Made by a program: the position numbers and the translations under genes. Below are positions 26,914 to 36,590 of a stretch of 64,000 bases of DNA, in pieces (position 1 is the first letter of the stretch; every line of letters begins with the position of its first letter). This DNA comes from Psychroserpens mesophilus (GTDB lineage Bacteria > Bacteroidota > Bacteroidia > Flavobacteriales > Flavobacteriaceae), in the NCBI RefSeq assembly GCF_000826645.1, contig NZ_JXJP01000002.1, positions 186,001-250,000 on the forward strand, written 5' to 3'. Below the pieces are notes generated by a model. That model was given only the letters and a program-made list of their open reading frames with translations, ran no database searches and was not told the origin of the DNA.

Positions 26914-29379
26914 TTAATTAGCGCTGCTTTTCTTAATAGAAAGTTCTTTAATTTCAGAAATTAATTTACCATTTATTGAAAACCCTTCAATAATTAATAA
27001 AAGATTTTCTGTTCCGGTATTTTTAATCTTAAACTCAACATTGCCATTTTTGTCAGAAATCAATTCAGGTTGCCAGTCGATAGCTCCATAGGAATTAAAA
27101 AGACTCGATGATTTGTCGTAAAAAAGAGGAGAATAAAATTCTTTTTGATCAGCAAATCCACCACTTACTAATAATGAGTTTGCATATCTGGCGAGGCTAT
27201 TATCTGACAAAATCCCTAAATTGTTTTTGAGATATATTCTAATCACACCTGCACCACCTTGCGAACCATAACCTAAGCCACTTTTGTTAAAATAAATTTC
27301 GTCAATTTCATTGGTGCGCATACTGGTTAAGATTTCATAGTTTCTACCAAAGTTGATACCATCTACAATGAGTAGAGGCGAGTTACTGGCAAGTATAGAA
27401 ACAGGTTGTCTGTTAAAAATTGTAATACGTCCAACGTCATTTCTAGCAGTAAATCCGTTAGCATTAATAAGATCTACAACATAATGAAACTGTCTTTCAA
27501 TATCTGGAATTACTTTCACTCCTCTACTGTAAGCGTTGCCTATATACTTTAAAGGATTCTCTCGTTGTTTTTCCTTCACACCAGTTTTAGCATAAAGATT
27601 GATAGTATCTAATACTTCGCCTTCAAACTCAATATTAGTGTACTTAATAATATTGTCTATTGGTTTATAGGCAATTTCACAGGTGCTAGGAGTTTTAAAA
27701 ATTTGATTTAAGGATGATCTGTCCTTGTTTATTGGTCTAGCATAAAGTTTTGGTTGCGTGATTTTCTCGCCATCTTTAAAAACACTAAAGTGAACTTTTG
27801 TGGAATCTTCAATGAAGTAATTTTCGAAACTAAAGGTTTTATCCTGACCGATAGTTCGTGTTTCATTGATGTTATTTACCATCGAAAACATTTGAATTTC
27901 ATACTTCGATTTAGGGTCTAAGGTTTCGTTTAAGGTGCCTTTAATCGTAACGCCTTTATCAAAAGGAATGCTCAATGCTTGAGTCCCTTTTTTAATATTA
28001 TCCCAGTTGTATTTACTCCAGCCTTGTGTAAGCAAAGCAAGATCAAGATGAAAGGATTTAATTCTGTTCATATCTTCAAAGTAGAAGTCTACATTTTCAA
28101 GATTGCCATTGATATATGGATCAATTAAAAGTGTGCTTATGATATTTCGTTTACTATTAAAAGTTTCAGTTTGTTCAGGTAATACAGAAACACTAAGGTT
28201 TGAAGAATATGCAGCTCTATTTTCATCTTTCAAATTGATTTGAACAGAGATAGAATCTTTAGTTATTGATTTTGCGGTAAGATTAGATTTTATAAAATCA
28301 CCTTCTCTGTAATTAAATATCATACGCTCTACCAGTGGTTGTAGCTGATCGTTAAATAATGTAATGGTATTTACACCAACAGGTAATGATTTATTATCAA
28401 CAGATATGATGTTATTCAATTCGAGATCATCGATTTCCAGATTAACAATAGAGCTTTTGTTATTCTGATGTATCACCATGTAATATGTTTTTCCAGCCTC
28501 TTTAACTAAAGTATTTGTATTTGTTTTTAAGGCGATATAGGTTAGGTCTTTAGTGGTGTAATTCTTAGTTGCTATTGTAAACCCTGTAGGGCGACTTATA
28601 GGTAAATCAGTTTCATGCTCTTTTCCATTAATGGTATATTGAGCTGAGTATGTTTCACCTGTTGACATTAATAAGTCAAACTTGCCGATTCCAAACTCAT
28701 TACTTTTAAAGGATTTTATAAATTCATTTTTAGAGTTTACAACATTGCCTTCAATCATAATGCCTTTTCCTTCACAATTAACAATTTTATAACCAATGCT
28801 ATTAGTAACATCAGAAATGCAGTGACCCCCTTCTGGTAAAAATTGTAAATCGAATAAAGATGTTCTGTTTTGGGTAACTCTATTACTTTCAGAATTAGGA
28901 TTGATAATTTGAATAGGCTCTGAAGTGAAGGATTCGTCTTCAATGAAATTTTTCATCCAATTGGTGTGAGCTTTAAAGAAATAAAATCCGGAAGCTAAGT
29001 TTTTGGTGACCTTGAAATGTCCTGAAAATGTTCCGTTTTCAGCATAATACAAGTTCGTTTTTACGCTATTTCCAGTTGCATCATAGAGCGTTACGTATAT
29101 GTTTGATGTTGTGATGAAAGGAATATTGCCTTTTTTATCATAAATATAACCTTTGAACCAAATGGATTCATTCAAAAGAAAGGTTTGCTTATTTAAGTGA
29201 AGGTAAATCGTTTCACGTTCAGCATTAAAATAAGAGCTATAGCTATTCTCTATTTTGTTTTCTTTGGTTTGAGAAGAAGAATTAAAACTTATAAATACTA
29301 AGCATAAAAGTAATGAGGTCGTTGTATTTGACAATCGATTAAGAATTAAGCTAAATAAAAAGGTATAGAAGTGCTTCAT
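26914..29379 (-). CDS. Large exported MG2-like protein with C-terminal Plug domain, no barrel (copy A)
   Basis: From the ATG at 29377-29379 (MKHFYTFLF) the protein has 821 residues. The reading frame extends 14 codons further, but this start places the signal peptide at the N terminus. Architecture and motifs parallel copy B: ERETIYLHLNKQTF, WFKGYIYDKKG, FLPEGGHCISD, LLTQGWSKYNW, and a Plug-like end with LLIVDGINFGRNYEIL and GSQGGAGVIRIYLKN. A glycine-rich loop replaces the plug-barrel junction and no barrel follows. A gap of 52 bases separates the two copies, so they are probably co-transcribed. An outer-membrane or surface role is inferred, but the ligand is unknown. Confidence 0.75.
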   Translation of the reverse strand: MKHFYTFLFSLILNRLSNTTTSLLLCLVFISFNSSSQTKENKIENSYSSYFNAERETIYLHLNKQTFLLNESIWFKGYIYDKKGNIPFITTSNIYVTLYDATGNSVKTNLYYAENGTFSGHFKVTKNLASGFYFFKAHTNWMKNFIEDESFTSEPIQIINPNSESNRVTQNRTSLFDLQFLPEGGHCISDVTNSIGYKIVNCEGKGIMIEGNVVNSKNEFIKSFKSNEFGIGKFDLLMSTGETYSAQYTINGKEHETDLPISRPTGFTIATKNYTTKDLTYIALKTNTNTLVKEAGKTYYMVIHQNNKSSIVNLEIDDLELNNIISVDNKSLPVGVNTITLFNDQLQPLVERMIFNYREGDFIKSNLTAKSITKDSISVQINLKDENRAAYSSNLSVSVLPEQTETFNSKRNIISTLLIDPYINGNLENVDFYFEDMNRIKSFHLDLALLTQGWSKYNWDNIKKGTQALSIPFDKGVTIKGTLNETLDPKSKYEIQMFSMVNNINETRTIGQDKTFSFENYFIEDSTKVHFSVFKDGEKITQPKLYARPINKDRSSLNQIFKTPSTCEIAYKPIDNIIKYTNIEFEGEVLDTINLYAKTGVKEKQRENPLKYIGNAYSRGVKVIPDIERQFHYVVDLINANGFTARNDVGRITIFNRQPVSILASNSPLLIVDGINFGRNYEILTSMRTNEIDEIYFNKSGLGYGSQGGAGVIRIYLKNNLGILSDNSLARYANSLLVSGGFADQKEFYSPLFYDKSSSLFNSYGAIDWQPELISDKNGNVEFKIKNTGTENLLLIIEGFSINGKLISEIKELSIKKSSAN

Positions 29380-29443
29380 AGTATTAATAATTAATAGATT
29401 ATGCGAATTAAAAGTGTGCAACTTTTCCTATAAATATAGCCAA

Positions 29444-29478
29444 AAAAAGAGCCTTTAAGATATTTAAAGGCTCTTTTT
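29444..29478. terminator. Terminator downstream of groEL
   Basis: Perfect 15-bp inverted repeat (29444-29458 and 29464-29478) with AAAAAGAGCC/GGCTCTTTTT arms and a 5-base loop. It ends the leftward groESL transcript. Confidence 0.88.
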
Positions 29479-29513
29479 AGTTTTAAATTAACATCTCAAT
29501 GATGGAGAAGATG

Positions 29514-31184
<1,671 letters not shown>

Positions 31185-31211
31185 TTATTTGTTTTAACTG
31201 AGTTTAATTGG

Positions 31212-31232
31212 ATTCCGCATCAAGTGCGGAAT
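31212..31232. repeat. Inverted repeat in the groES-groEL spacer
   Basis: Perfect 8-bp arms, ATTCCGCA (31212-31219) and TGCGGAAT (31225-31232), around TCAAG. The context GGATTCCGC...GCGGAATGACA resembles dispersed intergenic repeats found in many bacteria. As RNA it would form a stable hairpin between the two cistrons. Confidence 0.65.
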
Positions 31233-31242
31233 GACAAAACGT

Positions 31243-31518
31243 TTATACGATTGCCAAAATATCACTTTCACGCATGATGAGGTAATCTTTGCCTTCTAAC
31301 TTTAATTCTGTTCCTGCATACTTTCCGTAAAGCACAGTATCACCAGATTTAACTGTCATAGGTTCATCTTTTGTGCCTTTACCAACAGCGACAACTTTTC
31401 CTTGTTGTGGTTTTTCTTTAGCGTTGTCTGGAATAATGATTCCTGAAGCTGTTTTAGTTTCAGCCTCTACAGGTTCAATAAGAACTCTGTCTGCTAATGG
31501 TTTAATGTTTAAGCTCAT
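31243..31518 (-). CDS. groES: 10 kDa co-chaperonin GroES
   Basis: The 91-residue protein starts [16 protein letters not shown], the family's typical N terminus. It contains the mobile loop region ([22 protein letters not shown]) and [16 protein letters not shown]. It forms the heptameric lid of GroEL. It is the first gene of a two-gene operon. An independent promoter is expected, because a terminator stands between secG and this gene. The upstream region has a sigma-54-like element and a 16-bp palindrome and no CIRCE (HrcA) site. Confidence 0.97.
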   Translation of the reverse strand: MSLNIKPLADRVLIEPVEAETKTASGIIIPDNAKEKPQQGKVVAVGKGTKDEPMTVKSGDTVLYGKYAGTELKLEGKDYLIMRESDILAIV

Positions 31519-31552
31519 TGTTATGTAAGTTTTTAATTAAAAAATTTATTGT

Positions 31553-31568
31553 TAACGCTTAAGCGTTA
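31553..31568. promoter_or_regulatory. Perfect 16-bp palindrome upstream of groES
   Basis: TAACGCTTAAGCGTTA is its own reverse complement. It lies 34 bases upstream of the groES ATG, at the start site predicted from the adjacent sigma-54-like element. A repressor or activator dimer site is inferred. Confidence 0.5.
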
Positions 31569-31584
31569 TGCTAAAAATGTGCCA
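31569..31584 (-). promoter_or_regulatory. Sigma-54-like -24/-12 element upstream of groES
   Basis: On the minus strand the sequence reads TGGCACATTTTTAGCA: GG and GC separated by exactly 10 bases, with TGGCAC identical to the -24 consensus and TAGCA one base from TTGCA. The predicted start is near 31558, about 40 bases before the groES ATG. This is from pattern only. Confidence 0.4.
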
Positions 31585-31639
31585 CCTATTTTTTAACTGA
31601 CAAACTTTCAGACTGGTCTGTCTAAAATGGATAGGAATA

Positions 31640-31669
31640 AAAAATGCCAACTAAAAAGCTGGCATTTTT
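31640..31669. terminator. Terminator after secG
   Basis: Arms AAAAATGCCA and TGGCATTTTT (inner CT/AG pairs after one mismatch), with a T tract in both directions. It ends the leftward miaB-secG operon before groES. Confidence 0.8.
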
Positions 31670-31690
31670 ATTATTTTATGTTCTGAATAC

Positions 31691-32047
31691 TTATCCTCCA
31701 ATAGAATCTGCTGGTGTTGCAGTATCATTTGCCGAAGTATCTGGAGTTGTCGCTGGAATTGAATTCTCGGTTGCTTCTCCGTTGATTACTTTTGAATCTT
31801 GAGATCCTCCTGCACCAGGAATAGCAAAGTTAGATGCTAAAATTAATGCTAACAATAAAGTTGCTAAAGCCCAAGTACTCTTGTCTAAGAAGTCGGTTGT
31901 TTTTTTAACACCACCTAATTGTTGAGTGCCACCTCCACCAAAAGAAGATGATAATCCGCCACCTTTTGGGTTTTGTACCATAACAACAACGATTAGTAAA
32001 AATGCTACCAACACGATAAGGATTAAAAATATAGTAAACGTATTCAT
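31691..32047 (-). CDS. secG: Preprotein translocase subunit SecG
   Basis: This 118-residue protein has two membrane helices (about 2-22 and 55-73) linked by the conserved loop VQNPKGGGLSSSFGGGG, diagnostic for SecG. A low-complexity acidic, Thr/Pro-rich tail extends the C terminus beyond the usual family length, as in other Bacteroidota. SecG is the accessory subunit of the SecYEG channel. Its ATG overlaps the stop of the TPR-like gene by one base, and it is the last gene of the operon. Confidence 0.93.
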   Translation of the reverse strand: MNTFTIFLILIVLVAFLLIVVVMVQNPKGGGLSSSFGGGGTQQLGGVKKTTDFLDKSTWALATLLLALILASNFAIPGAGGSQDSKVINGEATENSIPATTPDTSANDTATPADSIGG

Positions 32048-33003
32048 TAGTTCTGTGTATTATTTTCTTGTAATTGTTTGACTGCTTTAATTTGGTCTGC
32101 AAAGAAACCACTTTTTTCTGGATATTTCAAACTTAAAATTTTATAAGATTGAATTGCCTTTTCATAATTTTTTTGTTCGAGATAAATTCTCGCTAAAGTC
32201 TCTGTCATCAAGCCATCGTGCTTCACTGAGTCTTCAGATTTTAATTCTATTTTAGGAATATCTTTAGATGGAATAATTTTAGGATTACTCTCTAAAAACT
32301 TATCAATAAGCTCAAATTTTTTGCTAATTGCATTTTCTGCCTCATCACTAGTTTCTTCATTTTGTTCTTCTGAAGTTTCACTTGCTTCCTCTCGTTTAAT
32401 GGGTTTAAAACTTGTGATTTTAAGCCATTCTGAAAAGGAATGTGTTTCAGATTTATCAAAATTTAATGGTTTCCCAATTTGCAACGTTTCTTCAGGAGTT
32501 TCCTCAATATGTTTAGCATCAATATCTAAAATGACCTGTTCAGGAGCTGAATTTTGAAGTGATAAAAAGTTAGCAACGTCTTCAATTCTGACTTTTTCTT
32601 CAAATAAATCGGGATCTAAAACGCCTTCAGTATTTTTTATATGTTCTTTTAACGCATCATCAATGGTCACACTCTTGTCTATAGAAATATCATCAGCTTC
32701 ATTAACAACAATGGCTCTAAGATGTTCGGAATTTTGCTTTATAATTTGCGAAATTTCATTTTGATTAAAGGCTTCAGAAGTGATATAGTCAAACAAGATG
32801 CTTCGGTCTGTTGTGTAAGCAGCTGTTGTTTTCAGTTCTTGATTGTACTTGTAGCTGTCTTTGTTTTTAAGCCCTTTAAGATACAAGGCTCTTGCTGATT
32901 GCGCATAGGGAAATTCAGAAATCAATGTTTGCAATTGCTGAGTTTGGTCAGCAGTGATGTTCTGCGGATTTTGAAGTATGTATGTGAAATCGGTTGGGTT
33001 CAA
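32047..33003 (-). CDS. TPR-like protein of unknown function
   Basis: The 318-residue protein lacks a signal peptide. The N-terminal third is helical (QQLQTLISEFPYAQSARALYLKGL). The middle is long, acidic and probably disordered (about 150-250, rich in Glu and Ser). The C terminus has one clear tetratricopeptide-like helix pair (ETLARIYLEQKNYEKAIQSYKIL). The start is a TTG directly after an octamer repeat, and no ATG is available. It lies between lptE and secG, so an envelope-related adaptor role is possible, though no function is known to me. Confidence 0.75.
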   Translation of the reverse strand: MNPTDFTYILQNPQNITADQTQQLQTLISEFPYAQSARALYLKGLKNKDSYKYNQELKTTAAYTTDRSILFDYITSEAFNQNEISQIIKQNSEHLRAIVVNEADDISIDKSVTIDDALKEHIKNTEGVLDPDLFEEKVRIEDVANFLSLQNSAPEQVILDIDAKHIEETPEETLQIGKPLNFDKSETHSFSEWLKITSFKPIKREEASETSEEQNEETSDEAENAISKKFELIDKFLESNPKIIPSKDIPKIELKSEDSVKHDGLMTETLARIYLEQKNYEKAIQSYKILSLKYPEKSGFFADQIKAVKQLQENNTQN

Positions 33004-33004
33004 T

Positions 33005-33028
33005 GTAAAGTTGTAAAGTTGTAAAGTT
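33005..33028. repeat. Three copies of an 8-bp tandem repeat abutting a start codon
   Basis: GTAAAGTT is repeated three times without interruption, directly upstream of the TTG start of the TPR-like gene, in its translation initiation region. Confidence 0.9.
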
Positions 33029-33060
33029 TTTGCTTATAAGATGTAAAATTACAATTTTTC

Positions 33061-33152
33061 TAAACATCTAAACATCTAAACATCTAAACATCTAAACATC
33101 TAAACATCTAAACATCTAAACATCTAAACATCTAAACATCTAAACATCTAAA
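33061..33152. repeat. Octamer tandem repeat, 11.5 copies
   Basis: TAAACATC is repeated 11 times perfectly (33061-33148), followed by TAAA, ending exactly at the lptE stop codon. It fills most of the 149-base gap between lptE and the TPR-like gene. Perfect identity suggests recent slippage expansion. Confidence 0.97.
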
Positions 33153-33659
33153 TCACCATTTGGCTAAAGTAGCATTAAAAATATCTTGGGTGATGCGTTC
33201 AAATATTTCTTCAAGTGCAGTGTCTTTTTGTGCTCCGATTAATTGCGAACTTGCAGGATAATCATAGAAAAAAGAAAAGCGTTGCTCAAATTCTTCATCT
33301 GGTTCATTTTTATCGTAAAATCGAACATTAACACTTATGGTAAGTCTGTTTTGCGCAGCAGTACTGTTGGCTTGAGCTGTCGTAGGAGAGATTCGGTATT
33401 CTGTAATTTCACCTTCGTACACTAAATCACCACCAGAATTTACGATACTCAAATTGGTTTGATTTAAAATTAAATCCTGCAAAGCTAATGTGAAATCTCT
33501 GTCTAAACCAGGTTCTATTAGATTGGAAGCATTTTGAAAATAATTCACCTGAAAGGTTTCAATATTATCGGCTATTGAAGTTCCTGTAAATGAATATGGA
33601 CCACATCCAAAAAAGAATATTGGCAAGCAAAGTATGATGAGTTTTTTTATTGATTTCAT
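33153..33659 (-). CDS. lptE: LPS assembly lipoprotein LptE
   Basis: This 168-residue lipoprotein has the lipobox FFFGC (lipidated Cys at 19) followed by GPYSFTGTS, typical of Bacteroidota LptE. The rest is the small alpha/beta LptE fold with QVNYFQNASNLIEPGLDRDFTLALQD and SSQLIGAQKDTALEEIFERITQDIFN. LptE plugs the LptD barrel and helps place LPS in the outer leaflet of the outer membrane. lptD is not in the window. The ATG overlaps the stop of the 65-residue gene by one base. Confidence 0.88.
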   Translation of the reverse strand: MKSIKKLIILCLPIFFFGCGPYSFTGTSIADNIETFQVNYFQNASNLIEPGLDRDFTLALQDLILNQTNLSIVNSGGDLVYEGEITEYRISPTTAQANSTAAQNRLTISVNVRFYDKNEPDEEFEQRFSFFYDYPASSQLIGAQKDTALEEIFERITQDIFNATLAKW

Positions 33660-33856
33660 TAATACGTATTTGGTTTTTTCATGGTAATAAATGCATAAAT
33701 ATAACCTGCATTATCAGCGATATCAAAATCTACATTTATTAATCTGTAACCTTGATAATGCTTATCGTTAATTAAATCTTCAGCTTCTTGTCTGATAGCT
33801 TCAGAGCTATTTCTTGCAAACGACTTACGTATCATAAATATTTCGACAGCCTTCAT
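33659..33856 (-). CDS. Conserved-looking 65-residue protein of unknown function
   Basis: This is a small soluble basic protein (MKAVEIFMIRKSFARN...) with a helix (about 16-31, SSEAIRQEAEDLINDK) followed by a two-strand segment (GYRLINVDFDIADNAGYIYAFITMKK). There is no signal peptide and no cysteine. It is packed tightly between the sigma-54 activator (9 bases away) and lptE (overlap of one base), which argues that it is real and translated. I do not recognise a family. A DUF4177-like alpha/beta fold is conceivable from the pattern. Confidence 0.65.
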   Translation of the reverse strand: MKAVEIFMIRKSFARNSSEAIRQEAEDLINDKHYQGYRLINVDFDIADNAGYIYAFITMKKPNTY

Positions 33857-33865
33857 AAATTTATC

Positions 33866-35134
33866 TTAAAGATCATACTGTTTTATTTTCCTATAAAGCG
33901 TACGTTCACTAATGCCTAGTTCGGCTGCTGCCAATTTGCGTTTTCCATTGTGACGTTCAAGAGATTTTTTGATGAGTTCTAATTCTTTATCATGTAAAGA
34001 TAGGGTTTCTTCTTCTTCAATCTCTTCAGCAAAATGATATTTATCTTGTGAGGTGTCTTCAGTAGTTTCAACAAAGGCATCTTGCTTTTCAGTAATTGGC
34101 AATACTTCTAAATCTTCAAAATCATTGTCGTATGCTTCTTCTTTCTTTCCACCATATATTTTCTGAATTAAATGCTCATTGTCTTTTTGAACCTCATTAG
34201 CATTACCACTTTTCATGAGTTCCATAGTAAGTTTTTTAAGGTCGTTCAAATCACTTTTCATATCGAAGAGTACCTTGTATAGAATCTCACGCTCGTTACT
34301 GAAATCACTTTCAGCTTTGGAGTTGCTTATAACGGCTGGTAAATTGGCTGAAGCATTTGGTAAATAACCTCTTAAGGTTGCAGCAGTAATGGTTCGGTTT
34401 TGTTCAAGTACAGAGATTTGTTCGGCAACATTTCGTAACTGTCTGATATTTCCATTCCATCTAAACTTTAATAAAATATCAACAGCATCATCATTTAGCT
34501 TTATGGTTGGCATTTTGTATTTCAGAGCAAAATCACTTGCGAATTTTCTGAATAGCAAATGAATGTCTTCCTGACGTTCTCTAAGTGGTGGAATATTAAT
34601 TTCGACAGTACTTAATCTGTAGTATAAATCTTCACGAAATTTTTCTTTTTTAATCGCTTCAAACATATTGACGTTTGTTGCTGCCACGATACGAACATTG
34701 GTTTTCTGGACTTTACTTGATCCAACTTTTATAAATTCTCCATTTTCTAAAACACGTAATAAACGCACTTGAGTTGTTAATGGTAATTCGCCAACTTCAT
34801 CTAAAAAGATGGTACCTCCATCTGCAACTTCAAAATACCCAGATCGGGTTTGGGTTGCTCCTGTAAACGCACCTTTTTCGTGTCCGAATAGTTCACTATC
34901 AATGGTTCCTTCAGGAATGGCACCACAGTTTACAGCAATATATTTACCGTGTTTACGATGTGATAATTGGTGGATGATTTTTGGAATACTCTCTTTTCCA
35001 ACACCACTTTCACCTGTTACCAATACTGAAATATCAGTAGGCGATACTTGAATCGCTTTTTCAATGGCACGATTCAGTTTTTCGTTGTTTCCAATAATTC
35101 CGAAACGTTGTTTTATAGCTTGTATACTTTCCAT
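33866..35134 (-). CDS. Sigma-54 interaction domain transcriptional activator
   Basis: This 422-residue bacterial enhancer-binding protein starts almost directly with the AAA+ domain: Walker A GESGVGKE (41-48), the sigma-54 contact loop GAFTGA (88-93), Walker B GGTIFLDEVGEL, and the arginine region RLSTVEINIPPLRER. A linker rich in Glu (about 320-380) leads to a Fis-type helix-turn-helix at the C terminus (KRKLAAAELGISERTLYRKIKQ). It lacks a receiver, GAF or PAS domain, so control may come from its level or a partner. It lies in an operon with miaB, lptE and secG. A sigma-54-like element is seen before groES, 2.3 kb away. Confidence 0.93.
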   Translation of the reverse strand: MESIQAIKQRFGIIGNNEKLNRAIEKAIQVSPTDISVLVTGESGVGKESIPKIIHQLSHRKHGKYIAVNCGAIPEGTIDSELFGHEKGAFTGATQTRSGYFEVADGGTIFLDEVGELPLTTQVRLLRVLENGEFIKVGSSKVQKTNVRIVAATNVNMFEAIKKEKFREDLYYRLSTVEINIPPLRERQEDIHLLFRKFASDFALKYKMPTIKLNDDAVDILLKFRWNGNIRQLRNVAEQISVLEQNRTITAATLRGYLPNASANLPAVISNSKAESDFSNEREILYKVLFDMKSDLNDLKKLTMELMKSGNANEVQKDNEHLIQKIYGGKKEEAYDNDFEDLEVLPITEKQDAFVETTEDTSQDKYHFAEEIEEEETLSLHDKELELIKKSLERHNGKRKLAAAELGISERTLYRKIKQYDL

Positions 35135-35139
35135 ATTTG

Positions 35140-36579
35140 TTATTCGTAGTGTACTTCGTAATTAATTGTATTAAAATCGGCAGTATATATACTAGTTGGT
35201 AAACTATTAGATTGAAGATTATGAACTCCATAACCAAATGTGTGACTTAATGTTCCAGCATCTGTCTCATCATTAAAGGAATTATACGCCAGAAAGTCTG
35301 TGCTCAAGCAACCAATGGTTGGAAAAAAAGTTCTACTGTATAAGTTTACATTACTAAAATGAATAGGCGATAAAATAATGTTCATTCGTATGTTTTGATA
35401 TGCCTCATAGAATGGATTGACGACGTTGCCTATATCGTGATTATAACCATATTGTCTAGATCCAATATAAGTCCCATTTCCAAATGATAAATCATAGAAT
35501 TCGCCTGAATCAAAATCGTAGCCACGTCTTATGATTTGAGAAGACAATAAGTTTGAAAAATTAGCGTCATATTGATAAATTTCTAAATCATTTCTAGTTC
35601 CATTAGATAAAAATTGTTCTCTTGAAATTAGTTTATTTTGGTTGTTAAAGGTGAACTTCTGAGAAAATAGTCCAGGGAGTTCAGTTCCGTCATAAGTGTA
35701 AATGATATTTCCATCATGTATTACTTGTATCGTATATATATTGCTGCCTTGAGTTCTTGTAATTTGTGAAATTTGGTTGTTAGTGTAAGTATAAGAAAAA
35801 GTAACATCTTCACTACTATAGCCATAAATAAACGCAGAGATTAGTCTGTTTTGACTATCATATTCAAAATCAGTTAAAACTGAACCGTCAGCACTTTCGA
35901 TCTTGTCGTACAGCATGCCATTAATGAACGTATGTTTTTGATTATAGTTGTTTTTGGTTCCTAAATAGATTTCTTTTAAAATATTTCCGGCACCATCAAA
36001 ATCTGTTGGATCAAGAGGGTCGGTACCATCATTAATTTCTCTTTCATTTGTTCTGCTATCGTTGTCACAGTCGGATTCTAACCATGAGTTTGAAGGTTGT
36101 AAGTCTTGATTTCCAATTAAAAAATCACAGCTATCAAATACATCAGTACCATCTTCCAACTCTTGTCCGTTAGAAAAGGGATCACTGTCACAATTACTCG
36201 CCAGCCATTCATCACTAGGAGGTAAAATTTGTTGTTCAAGATTAACACTACAGCCAGAGATTGGGCTCGTACCATTATTGCTAACGCTACCATTTCCATC
36301 TGGATCTAATTCGTTCCAATTAGTTACTCCATCACCATCACAATCTAGGTTTTTCCAATTGTTTGAAACAGATGGATAATACTGACTACCAAGATTAAAA
36401 CTGCAAGGATCATTAGGATTTGTGTTATCAACTACTTCCTGTTGATTTGTTACACCGTCACCATCTAAATCGTTGGGATCGACTTGTTCTGTTTCAGCTT
36501 CAGAAGTATTTTCATCACTTGCACAGCCAAATGCTAATGGTAAAAATACAAGGCAAAAAAAGTAAATCAGTGTTTTCAT
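35140..36579 (-). CDS. Lipoprotein with calcium-binding (TSP3-like) repeats
   Basis: The 479-residue protein has a lipobox LAFGC (Cys at 19). Four Asp-rich calcium-binding modules of thrombospondin type 3/dockerin flavour follow: DLDGDGVTNQQE, DCDGDGVTNWNE, NCDSDPFSNGQE and DCDNDSRTNERE (about residues 38-190). The C-terminal part is a beta-rich YD-like region (FEYDSQNRLIS; FNNQNKLISRE), typical of secreted Bacteroidota proteins. Surface location is inferred. It stands 11 bases after miaB and 5 before the sigma-54 activator gene, an odd place for such a protein. Confidence 0.8.
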   Translation of the reverse strand: MKTLIYFFCLVFLPLAFGCASDENTSEAETEQVDPNDLDGDGVTNQQEVVDNTNPNDPCSFNLGSQYYPSVSNNWKNLDCDGDGVTNWNELDPDGNGSVSNNGTSPISGCSVNLEQQILPPSDEWLASNCDSDPFSNGQELEDGTDVFDSCDFLIGNQDLQPSNSWLESDCDNDSRTNEREINDGTDPLDPTDFDGAGNILKEIYLGTKNNYNQKHTFINGMLYDKIESADGSVLTDFEYDSQNRLISAFIYGYSSEDVTFSYTYTNNQISQITRTQGSNIYTIQVIHDGNIIYTYDGTELPGLFSQKFTFNNQNKLISREQFLSNGTRNDLEIYQYDANFSNLLSSQIIRRGYDFDSGEFYDLSFGNGTYIGSRQYGYNHDIGNVVNPFYEAYQNIRMNIILSPIHFSNVNLYSRTFFPTIGCLSTDFLAYNSFNDETDAGTLSHTFGYGVHNLQSNSLPTSIYTADFNTINYEVHYE

Positions 36580-36590
36580 AATTATAAGAT

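Noticed and set aside
31519-31690. CIRCE (HrcA) operator before groES
   Set aside because: The TTAGCACTC-N9-GAGTGCTAA pattern is absent; the palindrome present is of another sequence and has no spacer.
33061-33152. CRISPR-like array
   Set aside because: The units are 8 bp with no spacers and there are no cas genes nearby. It is a simple tandem repeat.
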